A DNA stretch of 9,646 nt from JASHVB01 sp049522565 (GCA_049522565.1 JBEKNT010000264.1:1-9646); one strand, 5' to 3'; shown: positions 1-6,660, counted from the first letter of the stretch. The notes: generated from the sequence alone by a model not told the origin. Made by a program: numbers and translations.

Positions 1-1
1 C

Positions 2-778
2 TTCACCGATTACCGCGGCACGAAGGGCATCTGGTTTGAGATGTGGTCGCTGTTGTCGGCCGTCACGATGGCCACCACGCGCATTCGCCTGGCAAACCTG
101 GTCGCGCAGATTCCGCTCCGCAACCCGGCTCTCTTCGCGTTGCAGGCGCTCACGGCCGATCACATCTCGGGCGGCCGGCTCGATATCGGGTTGGGGATTG
201 GACTGGAGAGCGATCCCTCCTGCCAGATGATGGGCGTCGAGAACTGGAGCGCCAAGGAGCGCGTCGCCCGGTTCGGTGAATACGTCGAGATCGTCCATCG
301 GCTGCTGTCACAGGAGGAGACCTCGTACCAGGGTAGCTACTACAAGGTCGATGCCGCCGCGCTCTGTCCACGCCCGGTGCAGTCGCCACGTCCCCCGCTA
401 ATTATCGCCGCTCTGGGTCCGGTCATGCTTGGTCATGCCGCGCGGCACGCCGATGTTTGGAATACCATGAGTTTTGCCGCGACTTACGAGGCCCAGATCG
501 AAGAGACCCGCAAACGCGTGGCGGCGATGAATGCGCGCTGCGTCGCGATCGGGCGCGACCCATCCAGCCTGCGGCGCTCCTTTTACATGTCGTCGGCTGG
601 CGGCTCGAGCCCATTATACGAGTCCGAGGAGACTGTACCCCGGCTGGCAAGGCAGTTGATCGCGCTTGGGATTACGGAACTGGTGCTGTTCTATCCACGG
701 CTCGATCGGCACGTTCAGACCTTCGAGCGAATCGCACGAGAGGTTCTGCCGGCGCTTAGAGCCGCGCACGCCATCTGA
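2..778 (+). CDS. LLM-class flavin-dependent oxidoreductase, 5'-truncated by window edge
   Basis: This is a luciferase-like monooxygenase (bacterial luciferase TIM-barrel family), which uses reduced FMN or F420 to oxidise a small organic substrate; the substrate cannot be read from the sequence. The reading frame is open from base 2, so the ATG at position 41 is internal and roughly the first 50-60 residues lie outside the window (258 residues visible). Family landmarks are FTDYRG at the left edge, NPALFALQALTADHISGGRLDIGLGIG, a helix ARFGEYVEIVHRLL, and RPPLIIAALGPVMLGHAARHADVWNT, the usual barrel strand and helix before the C-terminal cofactor-binding part. It ends at TGA 776-778. No downstream gene is coupled to it. 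Third codon positions are less GC-rich than in the neighbours (for example CTA ATT, CTT GGT), a hint of a different history. The family call is secure; the specific reaction is unknown. Confidence 0.9.
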   Translation, partial: FTDYRGTKGIWFEMWSLLSAVTMATTRIRLANLVAQIPLRNPALFALQALTADHISGGRLDIGLGIGLESDPSCQMMGVENWSAKERVARFGEYVEIVHRLLSQEETSYQGSYYKVDAAALCPRPVQSPRPPLIIAALGPVMLGHAARHADVWNTMSFAATYEAQIEETRKRVAAMNARCVAIGRDPSSLRRSFYMSSAGGSSPLYESEETVPRLARQLIALGITELVLFYPRLDRHVQTFERIAREVLPALRAAHAI

Positions 779-1060
779 CTTCGATGCGGAATTCAGTGCG
801 CCACCCATGCAGCTCACCGGATCTCCGAAGGTCTGGAATCCACCCATAGCTGACCCTCCGGTAGCATCTGGGAAGCTGAGCCATTCATCCGGCCACGAAT
901 TAGCGCGTGATAATCCGGTTTATCGCCGCAACCGGCATTGGGTCGTCACCGCCCCGCGGAACGGCCGGGCGTTCGTCCAAGCGCCCTGCTGACCAATCTA
1001 GCCTTTTTTCCTAGGAAATGATACTCTGGCGCTCCGGAAGCCTGCCAGGAGTGCGCGCCC
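779..1060. other. Gene-free spacer with small palindromes
   Basis: No coding frame here has convincing composition or recognisable protein. Three small symmetric elements are visible. CCGGTT (915-920) pairs with AACCGG (930-935) across a 9-nt loop. A 7-bp stem with one G-U pair (967-973 with 980-986) is followed 17 nt later by a six-T run (1004-1009), too far away for a classical intrinsic terminator. A perfect 12-nt palindrome lies at 1007-1018. The stretch is less GC-rich than the flanking genes. It probably holds the end of the upstream transcript and the promoter of the HGGxSTG gene, but no good -35/-10 pair was found. Confidence 0.4.
1007..1018. promoter_or_regulatory. 12-nt perfect palindrome upstream of the HGGxSTG gene
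   Basis: TTTCCTAGGAAA is a perfect palindrome 42 nt before the ATG of the next gene. It is directly followed by GATACT (1020-1025), which resembles a -10 hexamer but has no -35 partner at the right distance. It could be an operator; a chance palindrome cannot be excluded. Confidence 0.25.
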
Positions 1061-2410
1061 ATGCTTCGACCGTCCTCACCCGCCTGCACCACCGCTGCCC
1101 CACCCGGGCCGCCGGCAGCCCAACCGCCATCGCCCGCACCGGCCACCAAACGCCGCGGCAACCCCAACCTGACCCTCATCCCGCGCTGCGGCGCCCGCAC
1201 CCGCGCAGGCTGCCCGTGCCGCGCCCCGGCGATCCACGGCAAGCTGCGGTGCCGCATGCACGGCGGCCGCAGCACCGGCCCCCGCACCGCGGACGGCATG
1301 GCCCGCCTCCGCGCCGTCCGTACTATCCATGGCGACTACAGCGCCGACTCCCGCGCCTTCAATCGCCACCACGTCAGCTTCCTCCGCCGCAGCCGCGTGC
1401 GGACGTTCGCCGTGCTTCACCGCGACCGCCTGCCGCCCGAACTCGCCGCTCGCATGAACCCGATAGCGCCGGAGCTGCGGGTGCCGCCCCGGCCGACATG
1501 CGGCATCACCCGGGCGGAGGACCGCGTCCTGTTGCTGGCGGAGACAGCGGCCCTTGCACCATGGAAACAGGCCATGGCGCTGGCCCGTCAGGCGCGGCGG
1601 GCGGACGCCGCCATCCGGGCCACCTCGCCCGGCGCGGGAGCGGCAGCGCAGGCAGGACCCCTTGCACCAGAACAGGCGGTGGGTGGGGCTGCCCCCGGCT
1701 CGGCGGCGTCGCTCTCTGCCTCGGCGGCAGCGCGGCCAGGAGCCCATGCACCAATTCCGCCGGCCCCGGCGCGGCCCGCGTGGCAACCGGCGCCGGCGAG
1801 CGCTCGTGCAGAGCCGTTGGCAAAACCGGATGCCGCAGAACGCGCAGCGCATGGCCTGCGGAGCGCCCGGCCGCCGGCTCATCCGGCAGCGCTGCCAGAA
1901 GGCCATGCACCAATTCCCCAGGCCGCGGCGCAGCCCGGGTCCCAACCGGCGCCGGCGGGCGGCCGTGCGGAACCGGCGGCACAATGCCAGGCACCAAATC
2001 CCGCCTCGGATGGCGTGCGCGGCGCCGTGGCACCGGCCGGCCTGGCAGCACAGGCAAAAGCCCATGCACCAATTCTGCCAACCTCGGCGCAGCCGGCGCC
2101 CGCGAGCGCCCGTGCCGAACCGGCGACAAAACCCCATGCACCAAATCCCGCCTCCGATGGCGTGCGCGGCGCCGTGGCACCGGCCGGCCTGGCAGCGCAG
2201 GCAAAAGCCCATGCACCAATTCTGCCAACCCCGGCGCAGCCGGCGCCCGCGAGCGCCCGTGCCGAACCGGCGGCAAGACCCCATGCACCAATACGTGCCC
2301 CCAACACGGACCGCGTCGGCCGGACGATACCGGTCGGCCGGGCAGCGCGCCGCTGGTTGCGCCAGCAGAAGCGCATGCACCAGCACCAGCCCGGAGGTTC
2401 CCGGCCGTAA
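1061..2410 (+). CDS. HGGxSTG-domain protein with repetitive Ala/Pro-rich C-terminal extension
   Basis: The 449-residue product has two parts. Residues 41-115 carry the HGGxSTG signature: CGARTRAGCPCRAPA, then RCRMHGGRSTGPRTADG and a helix leading to RTIHGDYS. C43, C51, C53, C64 and H67 could bind a metal. The family is of unknown function and, as I recall, common in Rhodospirillales and usually much shorter. From about residue 190 the protein is almost only Ala, Pro, Gln, Arg and Gly, organised as HAPI-containing repeats of 53, 53 and 49 residues. The ATG at 1061 has a clear AGGAG at 1047-1051, 9 nt away. The whole frame has high third-position GC. No enzyme fold, signal peptide or membrane segment is seen. 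It stands alone between unrelated genes. The domain call is firm; the tail is translated if no frameshift exists, and its function is unknown. Confidence 0.8.
   Translation: MLRPSSPACTTAAPPGPPAAQPPSPAPATKRRGNPNLTLIPRCGARTRAGCPCRAPAIHGKLRCRMHGGRSTGPRTADGMARLRAVRTIHGDYSADSRAFNRHHVSFLRRSRVRTFAVLHRDRLPPELAARMNPIAPELRVPPRPTCGITRAEDRVLLLAETAALAPWKQAMALARQARRADAAIRATSPGAGAAAQAGPLAPEQAVGGAAPGSAASLSASAAARPGAHAPIPPAPARPAWQPAPASARAEPLAKPDAAERAAHGLRSARPPAHPAALPEGHAPIPQAAAQPGSQPAPAGGRAEPAAQCQAPNPASDGVRGAVAPAGLAAQAKAHAPILPTSAQPAPASARAEPATKPHAPNPASDGVRGAVAPAGLAAQAKAHAPILPTPAQPAPASARAEPAARPHAPIRAPNTDRVGRTIPVGRAARRWLRQQKRMHQHQPGGSRP
1745..2297 (+). repeat. In-frame tandem repeat array within the HGGxSTG gene
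   Basis: The phrase CATGCACCAATT recurs at 1745, 1904, 2063 and 2210, giving periods of 159, 159 and 147 bp, all multiples of three. A shorter version (CATGCACCAA) lies at half-period offset at 2135 and 2282. The two 147-bp units 1991-2137 and 2138-2284 differ at only 5 positions by hand comparison (about 97% identity), two of them synonymous, and a third unit starts at 2285. The two 159-bp units upstream are more diverged. The gradient suggests stepwise duplication, with the newest copies at the 3' end. Confidence 0.9.
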
Positions 2411-2502
2411 TGCGAACTCCCGGGAACCGGCGCCCTCGCCTTGCGGGTCCCCTTTGGGACGCGCCGGCCGGAGGCTCGCACCAACCGACCCCTCCCCCCA
2501 AC

Positions 2503-2523
2503 CCCCTCCCAGAACGGGAGGGG
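2503..2523. repeat. Perfect 8-bp hairpin in the spacer before lolA
   Basis: CCCCTCCC (2503-2510) and GGGAGGGG (2516-2523) flank the loop AGAAC. There is no T-run after it, so it is a poor intrinsic terminator. The surrounding C-rich text resembles the dispersed intergenic CCCTCCC/GGGAGGG palindromes known from many GC-rich proteobacterial genomes. It separates the HGGxSTG gene from lolA. Confidence 0.5.
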
Positions 2524-2585
2524 AGTCCCACGGCCCGCCCGCCCCGCCGCTTGGCAATCGCGGTCCCCGACGCCACATCACGGAC

Positions 2586-3227
2586 ATGAACCGTCGCACC
2601 CTGCTCCGTCTCGCCCTCCTCCCGCCGCTGCTGGCACCGCTGGCCGCGCGGGCCCAAGGCACGACCCAGCCGCCTCCCCAGGACGCCGCCGACCTGGCGC
2701 GGATCGAGGCGTATCTGAACGGCATCCACACGTTGCAGGCGCATTTCCTCCAGGTCGCCCCGGACGGGGCGATGAGCGAGGGGACCGCCTGGCTGGAACG
2801 GCCCGGCCGCATGCGCTTCCAGTACGATCCGCCGGCGCCCTTCCTGCTGGTGGCCGCCCACGGCAACCTGGTCTTCGAGGATCGCTCGATCGAGCAGGTC
2901 AGCAATCTGCCGTTGTCGCTGACCCCGCTCGGCATCCTGCTGGCGGACCATGTCAGCCTGGGCGGCGATGTGCGGGTCGTCGGCTTCCAGCGCCTGCCGG
3001 GGCAGCTTCAGGTCACCGTGGTGCGCAGCGGATCGCCGCAGGATGGCTCGCTGACCCTGGTGTTCGCCGATCATCCGCTGGCCCTGCGGCAATGGACGGT
3101 GCTGGACGCGCAACGGCGGGAAACGCGGGTGACGTTGTATAATGTCGAGCAGGGGCTCAATATCGATCCGAAGTTGTTCGAATTCGTCGATCCGCGAAAT
3201 TTCCAGAACGGTAGCGGCGGTGGCTGA
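2586..3227 (+). CDS. lolA: Outer-membrane lipoprotein carrier protein LolA
   Basis: LolA is the periplasmic chaperone that takes lipoproteins from the inner-membrane LolCDE transporter and hands them to the outer membrane. The 213-residue product starts with a signal peptide: NRR, a Leu/Pro/Ala-rich core to about residue 20, and a probable AxA cleavage site ARA|QG near residues 22-24. The mature part reads through the family order: an amphipathic first helix (ADLARIEAYLNGIHTLQAHFLQ), SEGTAWLERPGRMRFQYDPP (residues 64-83, the hallmark RPGRxRxxY strand), then the short strands FLLVAAHGNLVFED and SLTPLGILLADHVSL, and LTLVFADHPLALRQWTVLDAQ. The length is normal. The frame is open further upstream, but the ATG at 2586 is chosen because the signal peptide begins there. 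No good Shine-Dalgarno sequence precedes it. No lol partner lies in the window. Confidence 0.9.
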   Translation: MNRRTLLRLALLPPLLAPLAARAQGTTQPPPQDAADLARIEAYLNGIHTLQAHFLQVAPDGAMSEGTAWLERPGRMRFQYDPPAPFLLVAAHGNLVFEDRSIEQVSNLPLSLTPLGILLADHVSLGGDVRVVGFQRLPGQLQVTVVRSGSPQDGSLTLVFADHPLALRQWTVLDAQRRETRVTLYNVEQGLNIDPKLFEFVDPRNFQNGSGGG

Positions 3228-3237
3228 CCCCTATTCC

Positions 3238-3251
3238 GGCCCTGCGGGGCC
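3238..3251 (+). terminator. Short GC hairpin after lolA
   Basis: GGCCC and GGGCC enclose a 4-nt loop (TGCG) 10 nt after the lolA stop. No T-run follows, so it may only slow transcription or protect the 3' end. The next 80 nt up to the amidotransferase gene are locally AT-richer and may hold that gene's promoter, but no standard -35/-10 pair with 16-18 nt spacing was found. Confidence 0.3.
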
Positions 3252-3330
3252 GCCGCGCGTCTCGCTCATGACCGTCAGCGCATGGATTTGCTTCATATTA
3301 TCGTCAAGATCGTGAACTATAAGCGGAGCC

Positions 3331-4146
3331 ATGAGGTCCGGGCGAATCGTCAAGCCGCTGATCGGCATAAGCTGCTGCACGAAACAATTCGGTGTTTTCG
3401 GCATGCCGAATCATGCCGCCTCCAACACCTACGTGCGCGCCACCGACGAAGTGGTGCGCGGCGTTCCGGTCCTCCTGCCCGCCAACGGCTCTACCTGCGA
3501 TCTGGAAACCCTGCTCGAGCGGCTGGACGGCATCATCCTGACCGGCAGCCGGTCCAACGTGCATCCCAGCTATTATAACGGGCCGCCGCATGCCGAGGGC
3601 ACCTGGGAGGATCCGGCGCGTGACAACACGACCCTGCCGCTGATCCGCGCCGCGGTGGCGCGCGGCGTGCCGGTGCTGGCGATCTGCCGCGGCTTCCAGG
3701 AACTGAACGTGGCCATGGGTGGCTCGCTGCACCAGCGGTTGCAGGACCTCCCCGACCGGATCGACCACTCGACGCCGATGCAGGCCTCGGTGAAGGTGCG
3801 GCAGGGCAAGGCGCACACGATCCGCATCACGCCGGGCGGCTGGCTGCATGGCTTGGCCGGGACGACCGAGATCGCCGTGAACTCGCTGCACAACCAGGGA
3901 GTGGACCGGCTGGCACCCGGCTTGGTGGTGGAAGGGATCGCCCCCGACGGCACGATCGAGGCGATGCGCGTGGCGCATACCCCGGCCGGTCCGGCGCTGG
4001 GCTTCGCCATGGGTATCCAATGGCACCCGGAATACGACTGGCCGACCGACATCGTCTCCCGCCGGATCTTCGAATCGTTCGGTGAGGCGGTGCGTGCCTA
4101 TATCGGACAGTCGCCGCCCGAGGCGCTGTGCGTCGCGGCGGAGTAG
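3331..4146 (+). CDS. Class I glutamine amidotransferase, gamma-glutamyl-GABA hydrolase type (peptidase C26)
   Basis: The 271-residue product belongs to the PuuD-like branch of class I glutamine amidotransferases, which hydrolyse gamma-glutamyl amides such as gamma-glutamyl-GABA in polyamine breakdown. The start (KPLIGISCC) is the usual first strand. DGIILTGSRSNVHPSYY (residues 66-82) is the oxyanion region, VPVLAICRGFQELNVAMGGSLHQ (113-135) holds nucleophile Cys119, NSLHNQGVDRLAPGL (184-198) is typical of the subfamily, and GIQWHPEYD (228-236) provides His232 and Glu234. The triad is therefore complete. Length is close to the family norm of about 250. ATG 3331 has GGAG only 2 nt upstream, so the start is not certain, although no better one is seen. 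No other polyamine gene is nearby, so the substrate is an inference from the family. Confidence 0.9.
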   Translation: MRSGRIVKPLIGISCCTKQFGVFGMPNHAASNTYVRATDEVVRGVPVLLPANGSTCDLETLLERLDGIILTGSRSNVHPSYYNGPPHAEGTWEDPARDNTTLPLIRAAVARGVPVLAICRGFQELNVAMGGSLHQRLQDLPDRIDHSTPMQASVKVRQGKAHTIRITPGGWLHGLAGTTEIAVNSLHNQGVDRLAPGLVVEGIAPDGTIEAMRVAHTPAGPALGFAMGIQWHPEYDWPTDIVSRRIFESFGEAVRAYIGQSPPEALCVAAE

Positions 4147-4155
4147 CACGGCCGA

Positions 4156-4572
4156 TCAGCGCCCTGGCGGCGTGGCCGGCGTCAGACCGATGGCGTCATA
4201 CAGCCGCGTGCTGGGCGGCCAGACCCGCATCAGGTCGGCGCGCCAGGCGACGAGTCCCCAGCCGAACAGCAGCAGCACGACGAGGCTCGCGGCCCAGGCG
4301 GCCGGCAGCCCGAAGCCGGTGTGCGGCAGGGACGCCGGCTGGCTCGTCAGGCGGTCCATTGCCGTCAGGCGCGGCGGTGCGGCCGGAGGCTGGTGTGGCG
4401 GTATCGGCGAGGCTGGCTCGTCGGCGGCCTCGGGCGGGGCCGGGGCAGCTTCGGTCGCCGGGATGGCCACCCATTGCTCGCCGCAGCGCGCGCAACGCAC
4501 GGTACGGCCGGGGGCCAGCAGGGCGTCCCGCACCTCATAGGCGGCGGAGCAGATCGGGCAGACGATGCGCAT
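4156..4572 (-). CDS. Zinc-ribbon (MJ0042-type) single-pass membrane protein
   Basis: The 138-residue protein opens with MRIVCPICSAAYEVRDALLAPGRTVRCARCGEQW. This is the MJ0042-type finger found at the N-terminus of many alphaproteobacterial proteins: CPIC and CARC give four cysteines (C5, C8, C28, C31) for one zinc ion. A Pro/Ala-rich linker follows (about 40-75), and a single membrane helix AAWAASLVVLLLFGWGLVAW sits near residues 94-113, with about 25 residues after it. The function of the family is not established. The start at 4572 is chosen because homologues begin MRIVCP. An in-frame ATG at 4605 has a better ribosome site (GGGAG about 5 nt upstream) and would add 11 residues. The gene converges with the amidotransferase gene, 9 nt between the stops. 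A promoter or terminator is not evident. Confidence 0.8.
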   Translation of the reverse strand: MRIVCPICSAAYEVRDALLAPGRTVRCARCGEQWVAIPATEAAPAPPEAADEPASPIPPHQPPAAPPRLTAMDRLTSQPASLPHTGFGLPAAWAASLVVLLLFGWGLVAWRADLMRVWPPSTRLYDAIGLTPATPPGR

Positions 4573-4768
4573 GCGGGCAGAATGCCACAGCTTGCCCCCG
4601 CGCATAACCTCTCCCGCAGTGCGCGCGGGGTAGAGCCGCGACGCGGATCGGCGCGGTCGGCGCGTGAAGCGGACCAACCGCCAGCGACAAGGGTGCGGGT
4701 GACCGGGTTGGCACGCCGCAGCTTCCCCCGGTGCCTTGCGGCTCGCTCCGCCGCGCGGGCGATCGGTG

Positions 4769-5296
4769 TCATCCTGCCGGCAGGGAGCGACTGTACAGCA
4801 CTTCGACCGGACGGAAGTGCACCAGGTCAACCCGATCCAGCAGGCCCGTCACCGGGCGCCAGAGGGGCAGCAACAATCCCAGAGCAGCCGCCGGATCGGC
4901 CAAGGCTCCGGACAAGGTGACATGGGGCACCCAGGCGTCGGGCCGGTAATGCGCATGCGGCATCAACCCCCGCAGTGCGGCGTGCAGCGCCGCGTGGCGG
5001 GCGAGCAGGGCGGGCGTGACCACCGGCATCGCAAAAAGGATCGGCGACGACCCGGGAAACACGCCCAATCCCGCGAGTGTGACCGGCAACGGGTCCCAGG
5101 CTTGGCTGGCGTGTGGCAGTGCTTCCCGCAGCGTGGCGGCGGGCGTGTCGTCGCCGTAGATCGCAAGCGTGACGTGCGGCGCATAGCCGAGGTCGTGCCG
5201 GTCGCTATCGATGCGGGCGGCGGCAAGCGCCCGCCACAGCGACGCGATCACGGGCGCGGTTGTCGGGTCGAACCGTAGGGTGATGGCGAACGGCAT
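4769..5296 (-). CDS. 2'-5' RNA ligase family protein (2H phosphoesterase)
   Basis: The 175-residue product is a 2H phosphoesterase. Two HxT motifs are present: PHVTLAIYG with His41 and Thr43, and PHVTLSGAL with His125 and Thr127. They lie 84 residues apart, as in the LigT/ThpR/YjcR-like folds. These cytoplasmic enzymes act on 2',3'-cyclic phosphate or 2'-5' linked RNA ends; the physiological substrate is rarely known. The N-terminus MPFAITLRFDP is the usual first strand, so ATG 5296 is well supported although no strong Shine-Dalgarno precedes it. The protein is slightly shorter than E. coli ThpR-type relatives, and close to the 2'-5' RNA ligase family protein type in alphaproteobacteria. About 196 nt separate it from the zinc-ribbon gene downstream on the same strand, so co-transcription is possible but not shown. 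Confidence 0.85.
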   Translation of the reverse strand: MPFAITLRFDPTTAPVIASLWRALAAARIDSDRHDLGYAPHVTLAIYGDDTPAATLREALPHASQAWDPLPVTLAGLGVFPGSSPILFAMPVVTPALLARHAALHAALRGLMPHAHYRPDAWVPHVTLSGALADPAAALGLLLPLWRPVTGLLDRVDLVHFRPVEVLYSRSLPAG

Positions 5297-5326
5297 GCCG
5301 CAACGTTAGGCGGTCCCGGCGGGACG

Positions 5327-5641
5327 TTGCAAAGCGGATGGGTCGACGGCCGGGTTGGCCGGTCGCTATTGCCCTGCGCGGTGCCGCGCAATTCGAGCCT
5401 CCGCGGTACCGCGCCGATCGGCAGCGAGGTGCGGTGGATCCTGGAGCAGCGGTCGGCCGAACTGCCGGATTTCTCAGTGCTGAACATCACGAACTGTCTC
5501 GCGGGTACTGCGAACACAAGCTTCGATCTGCGGCCTGGCGGCCGGATCGGAAACATAAGCGGCGCCAGCGGCATCGCGCTGACCACCGGCTTCATCCACT
5601 CACCGAGCATGGCGGTGGTGGCCTGGGAAGCCAGTTCGTAG
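5327..5641 (+). CDS. Unrecognised ORF or 3' gene remnant
   Basis: I do not recognise this product. The frame is open from 5279 to TAG 5639-5641. It has no ATG start; TTG 5327, TTG 5369 and GTG 5381 are the possible starts and none has a clear ribosome site. From about 5381 on, the codons look real: third positions are mostly G or C and first positions are about 64% purine by hand count. The opposite frame shares the same wobble positions but has a weaker first-position purine signal (about 56%). The readable part (IGSEVRWILEQRSAELPDFSVLNITNC and on to MAVVAWEASS) is rich in Gly, Ser, Ala, Thr and Ile, with no motif, signal peptide or membrane helix. The lack of a start makes a decayed 3' end of a larger gene as likely as a small gene. 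Confidence 0.35.
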   Translation: MQSGWVDGRVGRSLLPCAVPRNSSLRGTAPIGSEVRWILEQRSAELPDFSVLNITNCLAGTANTSFDLRPGGRIGNISGASGIALTTGFIHSPSMAVVAWEASS

Positions 5642-5661
5642 TATCGGCCCGCCACGTTCCC

Positions 5662-5699
5662 CGCACGTCATGGCCGACGCAGGCCGGCCATGACGTGCG
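5662..5699. terminator. Long perfect hairpin between convergent genes
   Basis: CGCACGTCATGGCCG (5662-5676) and its exact complement CGGCCATGACGTGCG (5685-5699) enclose an 8-nt loop. It lies 20 nt after the stop of the unrecognised ORF and about 100 nt beyond the stop of the FAH gene on the other strand, a good position for a bidirectional terminator. No T-run flanks it. The GTCATGGCCG/CGGCCATGAC core resembles dispersed palindromic repeats of alphaproteobacterial intergenic regions, so it may be one copy of such a family. Confidence 0.55.
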
Positions 5700-5704
5700 T
5701 GCCC

Positions 5705-5752
5705 GCCGGCAACGTCACGGATTGCCGGCCCGCGCCGGCCGCCACGCGCGGG
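5705..5752. repeat. Two further hairpins next to the long one
   Basis: GCCGGCAA (5705-5712) and TTGCCGGC (5722-5729) form a perfect 8-bp stem with a 9-nt loop. CCCGCG (5729-5734) and CGCGGG (5747-5752) form a 6-bp stem directly after it. With the stem at 5662-5699 they make a run of three hairpins before the 3' end of the FAH gene. Confidence 0.5.
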
Positions 5753-5797
5753 AGCGGGCCCGGCCGCCGGTGCGTCAACCGCCCGGGTCGCCCGGTC

Positions 5798-6643
5798 TCA
5801 GGCTTCCACGACTTTCTGGGTCTGCACGCCGAGTCCCTCGCACGACAGCCGCATCGTATCGCCGACCTTCAGGAACACCGGTTCCGGCTTGACGCCCGAA
5901 CCGACGCCCGGCGGCGTGCCGGTGGCGATCACGTCGCCGGCGTGCAGCGTAATGAAGTGGCTGACATAGCTCACCAGCTTCACCACGCCGAAGATCATCG
6001 TCTTCGTCGTGCCGTTCTGCATGCGCTTGCCGTTCACCTCGGTCCATAGCGCGACATTCTGCGGATCGGGGACCTCGTCCTTGGTCACCACCCACGGTCC
6101 GGTCGGGCCGAACGTGTCGCAGCCCTTGCCCTTGTCCCAGGTACCGGCGCGCTCAAGCTGGAACTCGCGCTCGCTCACGTCGTTGCACACGCAGTAGCCG
6201 GCGACGTAGTCCATCGCGTTATGCTCCGGCACGTAGCGCGCGGTCTTGCCGATGACGATGCCGAACTCGACCTCCCAATCGAGCTTCTTCGAGCCGCGCG
6301 GCATCTTGACGTTGTCGTTCGGGCCGGACAGCGCACCGAGCGACTTCAGGAAGATGATCGGCTCCTTGGGCAGCGGCATGCCGGCTTCCGCCGCATGGTC
6401 GGCGTAGTTCAGGCCGATGCACACATAGTTCACCGGTCGCGCGACGCAGGAACCCAGCCGCACGCTGGGATCCACCTTCGGCAGCGTGTTCGGGTCGATG
6501 CCGGCGATCATTTTCAGCGCGGCGTCGGACAACGCGAAGCCGTCGATGTCGCGCACCACGGAGGACAGGCAGCGGATGGTGCCGTCCTTGTCGAGCAGGG
6601 CGGGCTTTTCGGCGCCGGGTGGGCCGTAACGCAGCAGTTTCAT
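5798..6643 (-). CDS. Fumarylacetoacetate hydrolase family protein, probable diketo-deoxysugar-acid hydrolase
   Basis: The 281-residue product has the FAH fold, which uses a divalent metal to cleave C-C bonds in diketo acids. Key parts are YVCIGLNYADHAAEAG (73-88), PIIFLKSLGALSGPNDNV (95-112), LDWEVEFGIVIG with metal ligands E124 and E126, GYCVCNDVSEREFQ with D155, GPTGPWVV (179-186) and GDVIATGTPPGVG (236-248). The length is typical of the branch annotated as ureidoglycolate lyase-like or 2,4-diketo-3-deoxy-L-fuconate/rhamnonate hydrolase. Its partner, the SDR gene 17 nt upstream, points to the second role: cleavage of the 2,4-diketo-3-deoxy acid to pyruvate and lactate. ATG 6643 has AGGAG (antisense of 6650-6654) 6 nt away, overlapping the short spacer. 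The family is certain; the substrate is an inference from the neighbour, and other FAH activities remain possible. Confidence 0.9.
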   Translation of the reverse strand: MKLLRYGPPGAEKPALLDKDGTIRCLSSVVRDIDGFALSDAALKMIAGIDPNTLPKVDPSVRLGSCVARPVNYVCIGLNYADHAAEAGMPLPKEPIIFLKSLGALSGPNDNVKMPRGSKKLDWEVEFGIVIGKTARYVPEHNAMDYVAGYCVCNDVSEREFQLERAGTWDKGKGCDTFGPTGPWVVTKDEVPDPQNVALWTEVNGKRMQNGTTKTMIFGVVKLVSYVSHFITLHAGDVIATGTPPGVGSGVKPEPVFLKVGDTMRLSCEGLGVQTQKVVEA

Positions 6644-6660
6644 GAGAGTCTCCTGTTTCC

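Noticed and set aside
967..1009. Intrinsic terminator after the monooxygenase gene
   Set aside because: The stem (967-986) and the six-T run (1004-1009) are separated by 17 nt, too far for a standard Rho-independent terminator.
1991..2297. Regular direct repeats as a possible CRISPR array
   Set aside because: Units are 147-159 bp, continuous, in frame and nearly identical throughout, with no unique spacers and no cas genes.
1076..2935. Long minus-strand open frame (619 codons) opposite the HGGxSTG gene and lolA, with repeated WCMGFC phrases, and a second one at 1506-3113
   Set aside because: They lie antisense to two genes with recognised families. The repeats are the same DNA repeats read in another frame (unit lengths are multiples of three), and stop codons are rare on both strands because the DNA is so GC-rich.
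3288..3320. TTGCTT and AACTAT as a sigma-70 promoter for the amidotransferase gene
   Set aside because: The spacing is 21 nt, too long for a normal promoter; the AT-rich stretch may still be the promoter region.
4321..4920. Plus-strand open frame of 199 codons
   Set aside because: It is antisense to the zinc-ribbon gene and the end of the RNA ligase gene and shows no protein-like motif.
5248..5655. Minus-strand ORF opposite the unrecognised ORF
   Set aside because: It starts with GTG, runs into the 2'-5' RNA ligase gene, and its first-position purine signal is weaker than that of the plus frame. It shares wobble positions with the plus frame, so the choice is not absolute.
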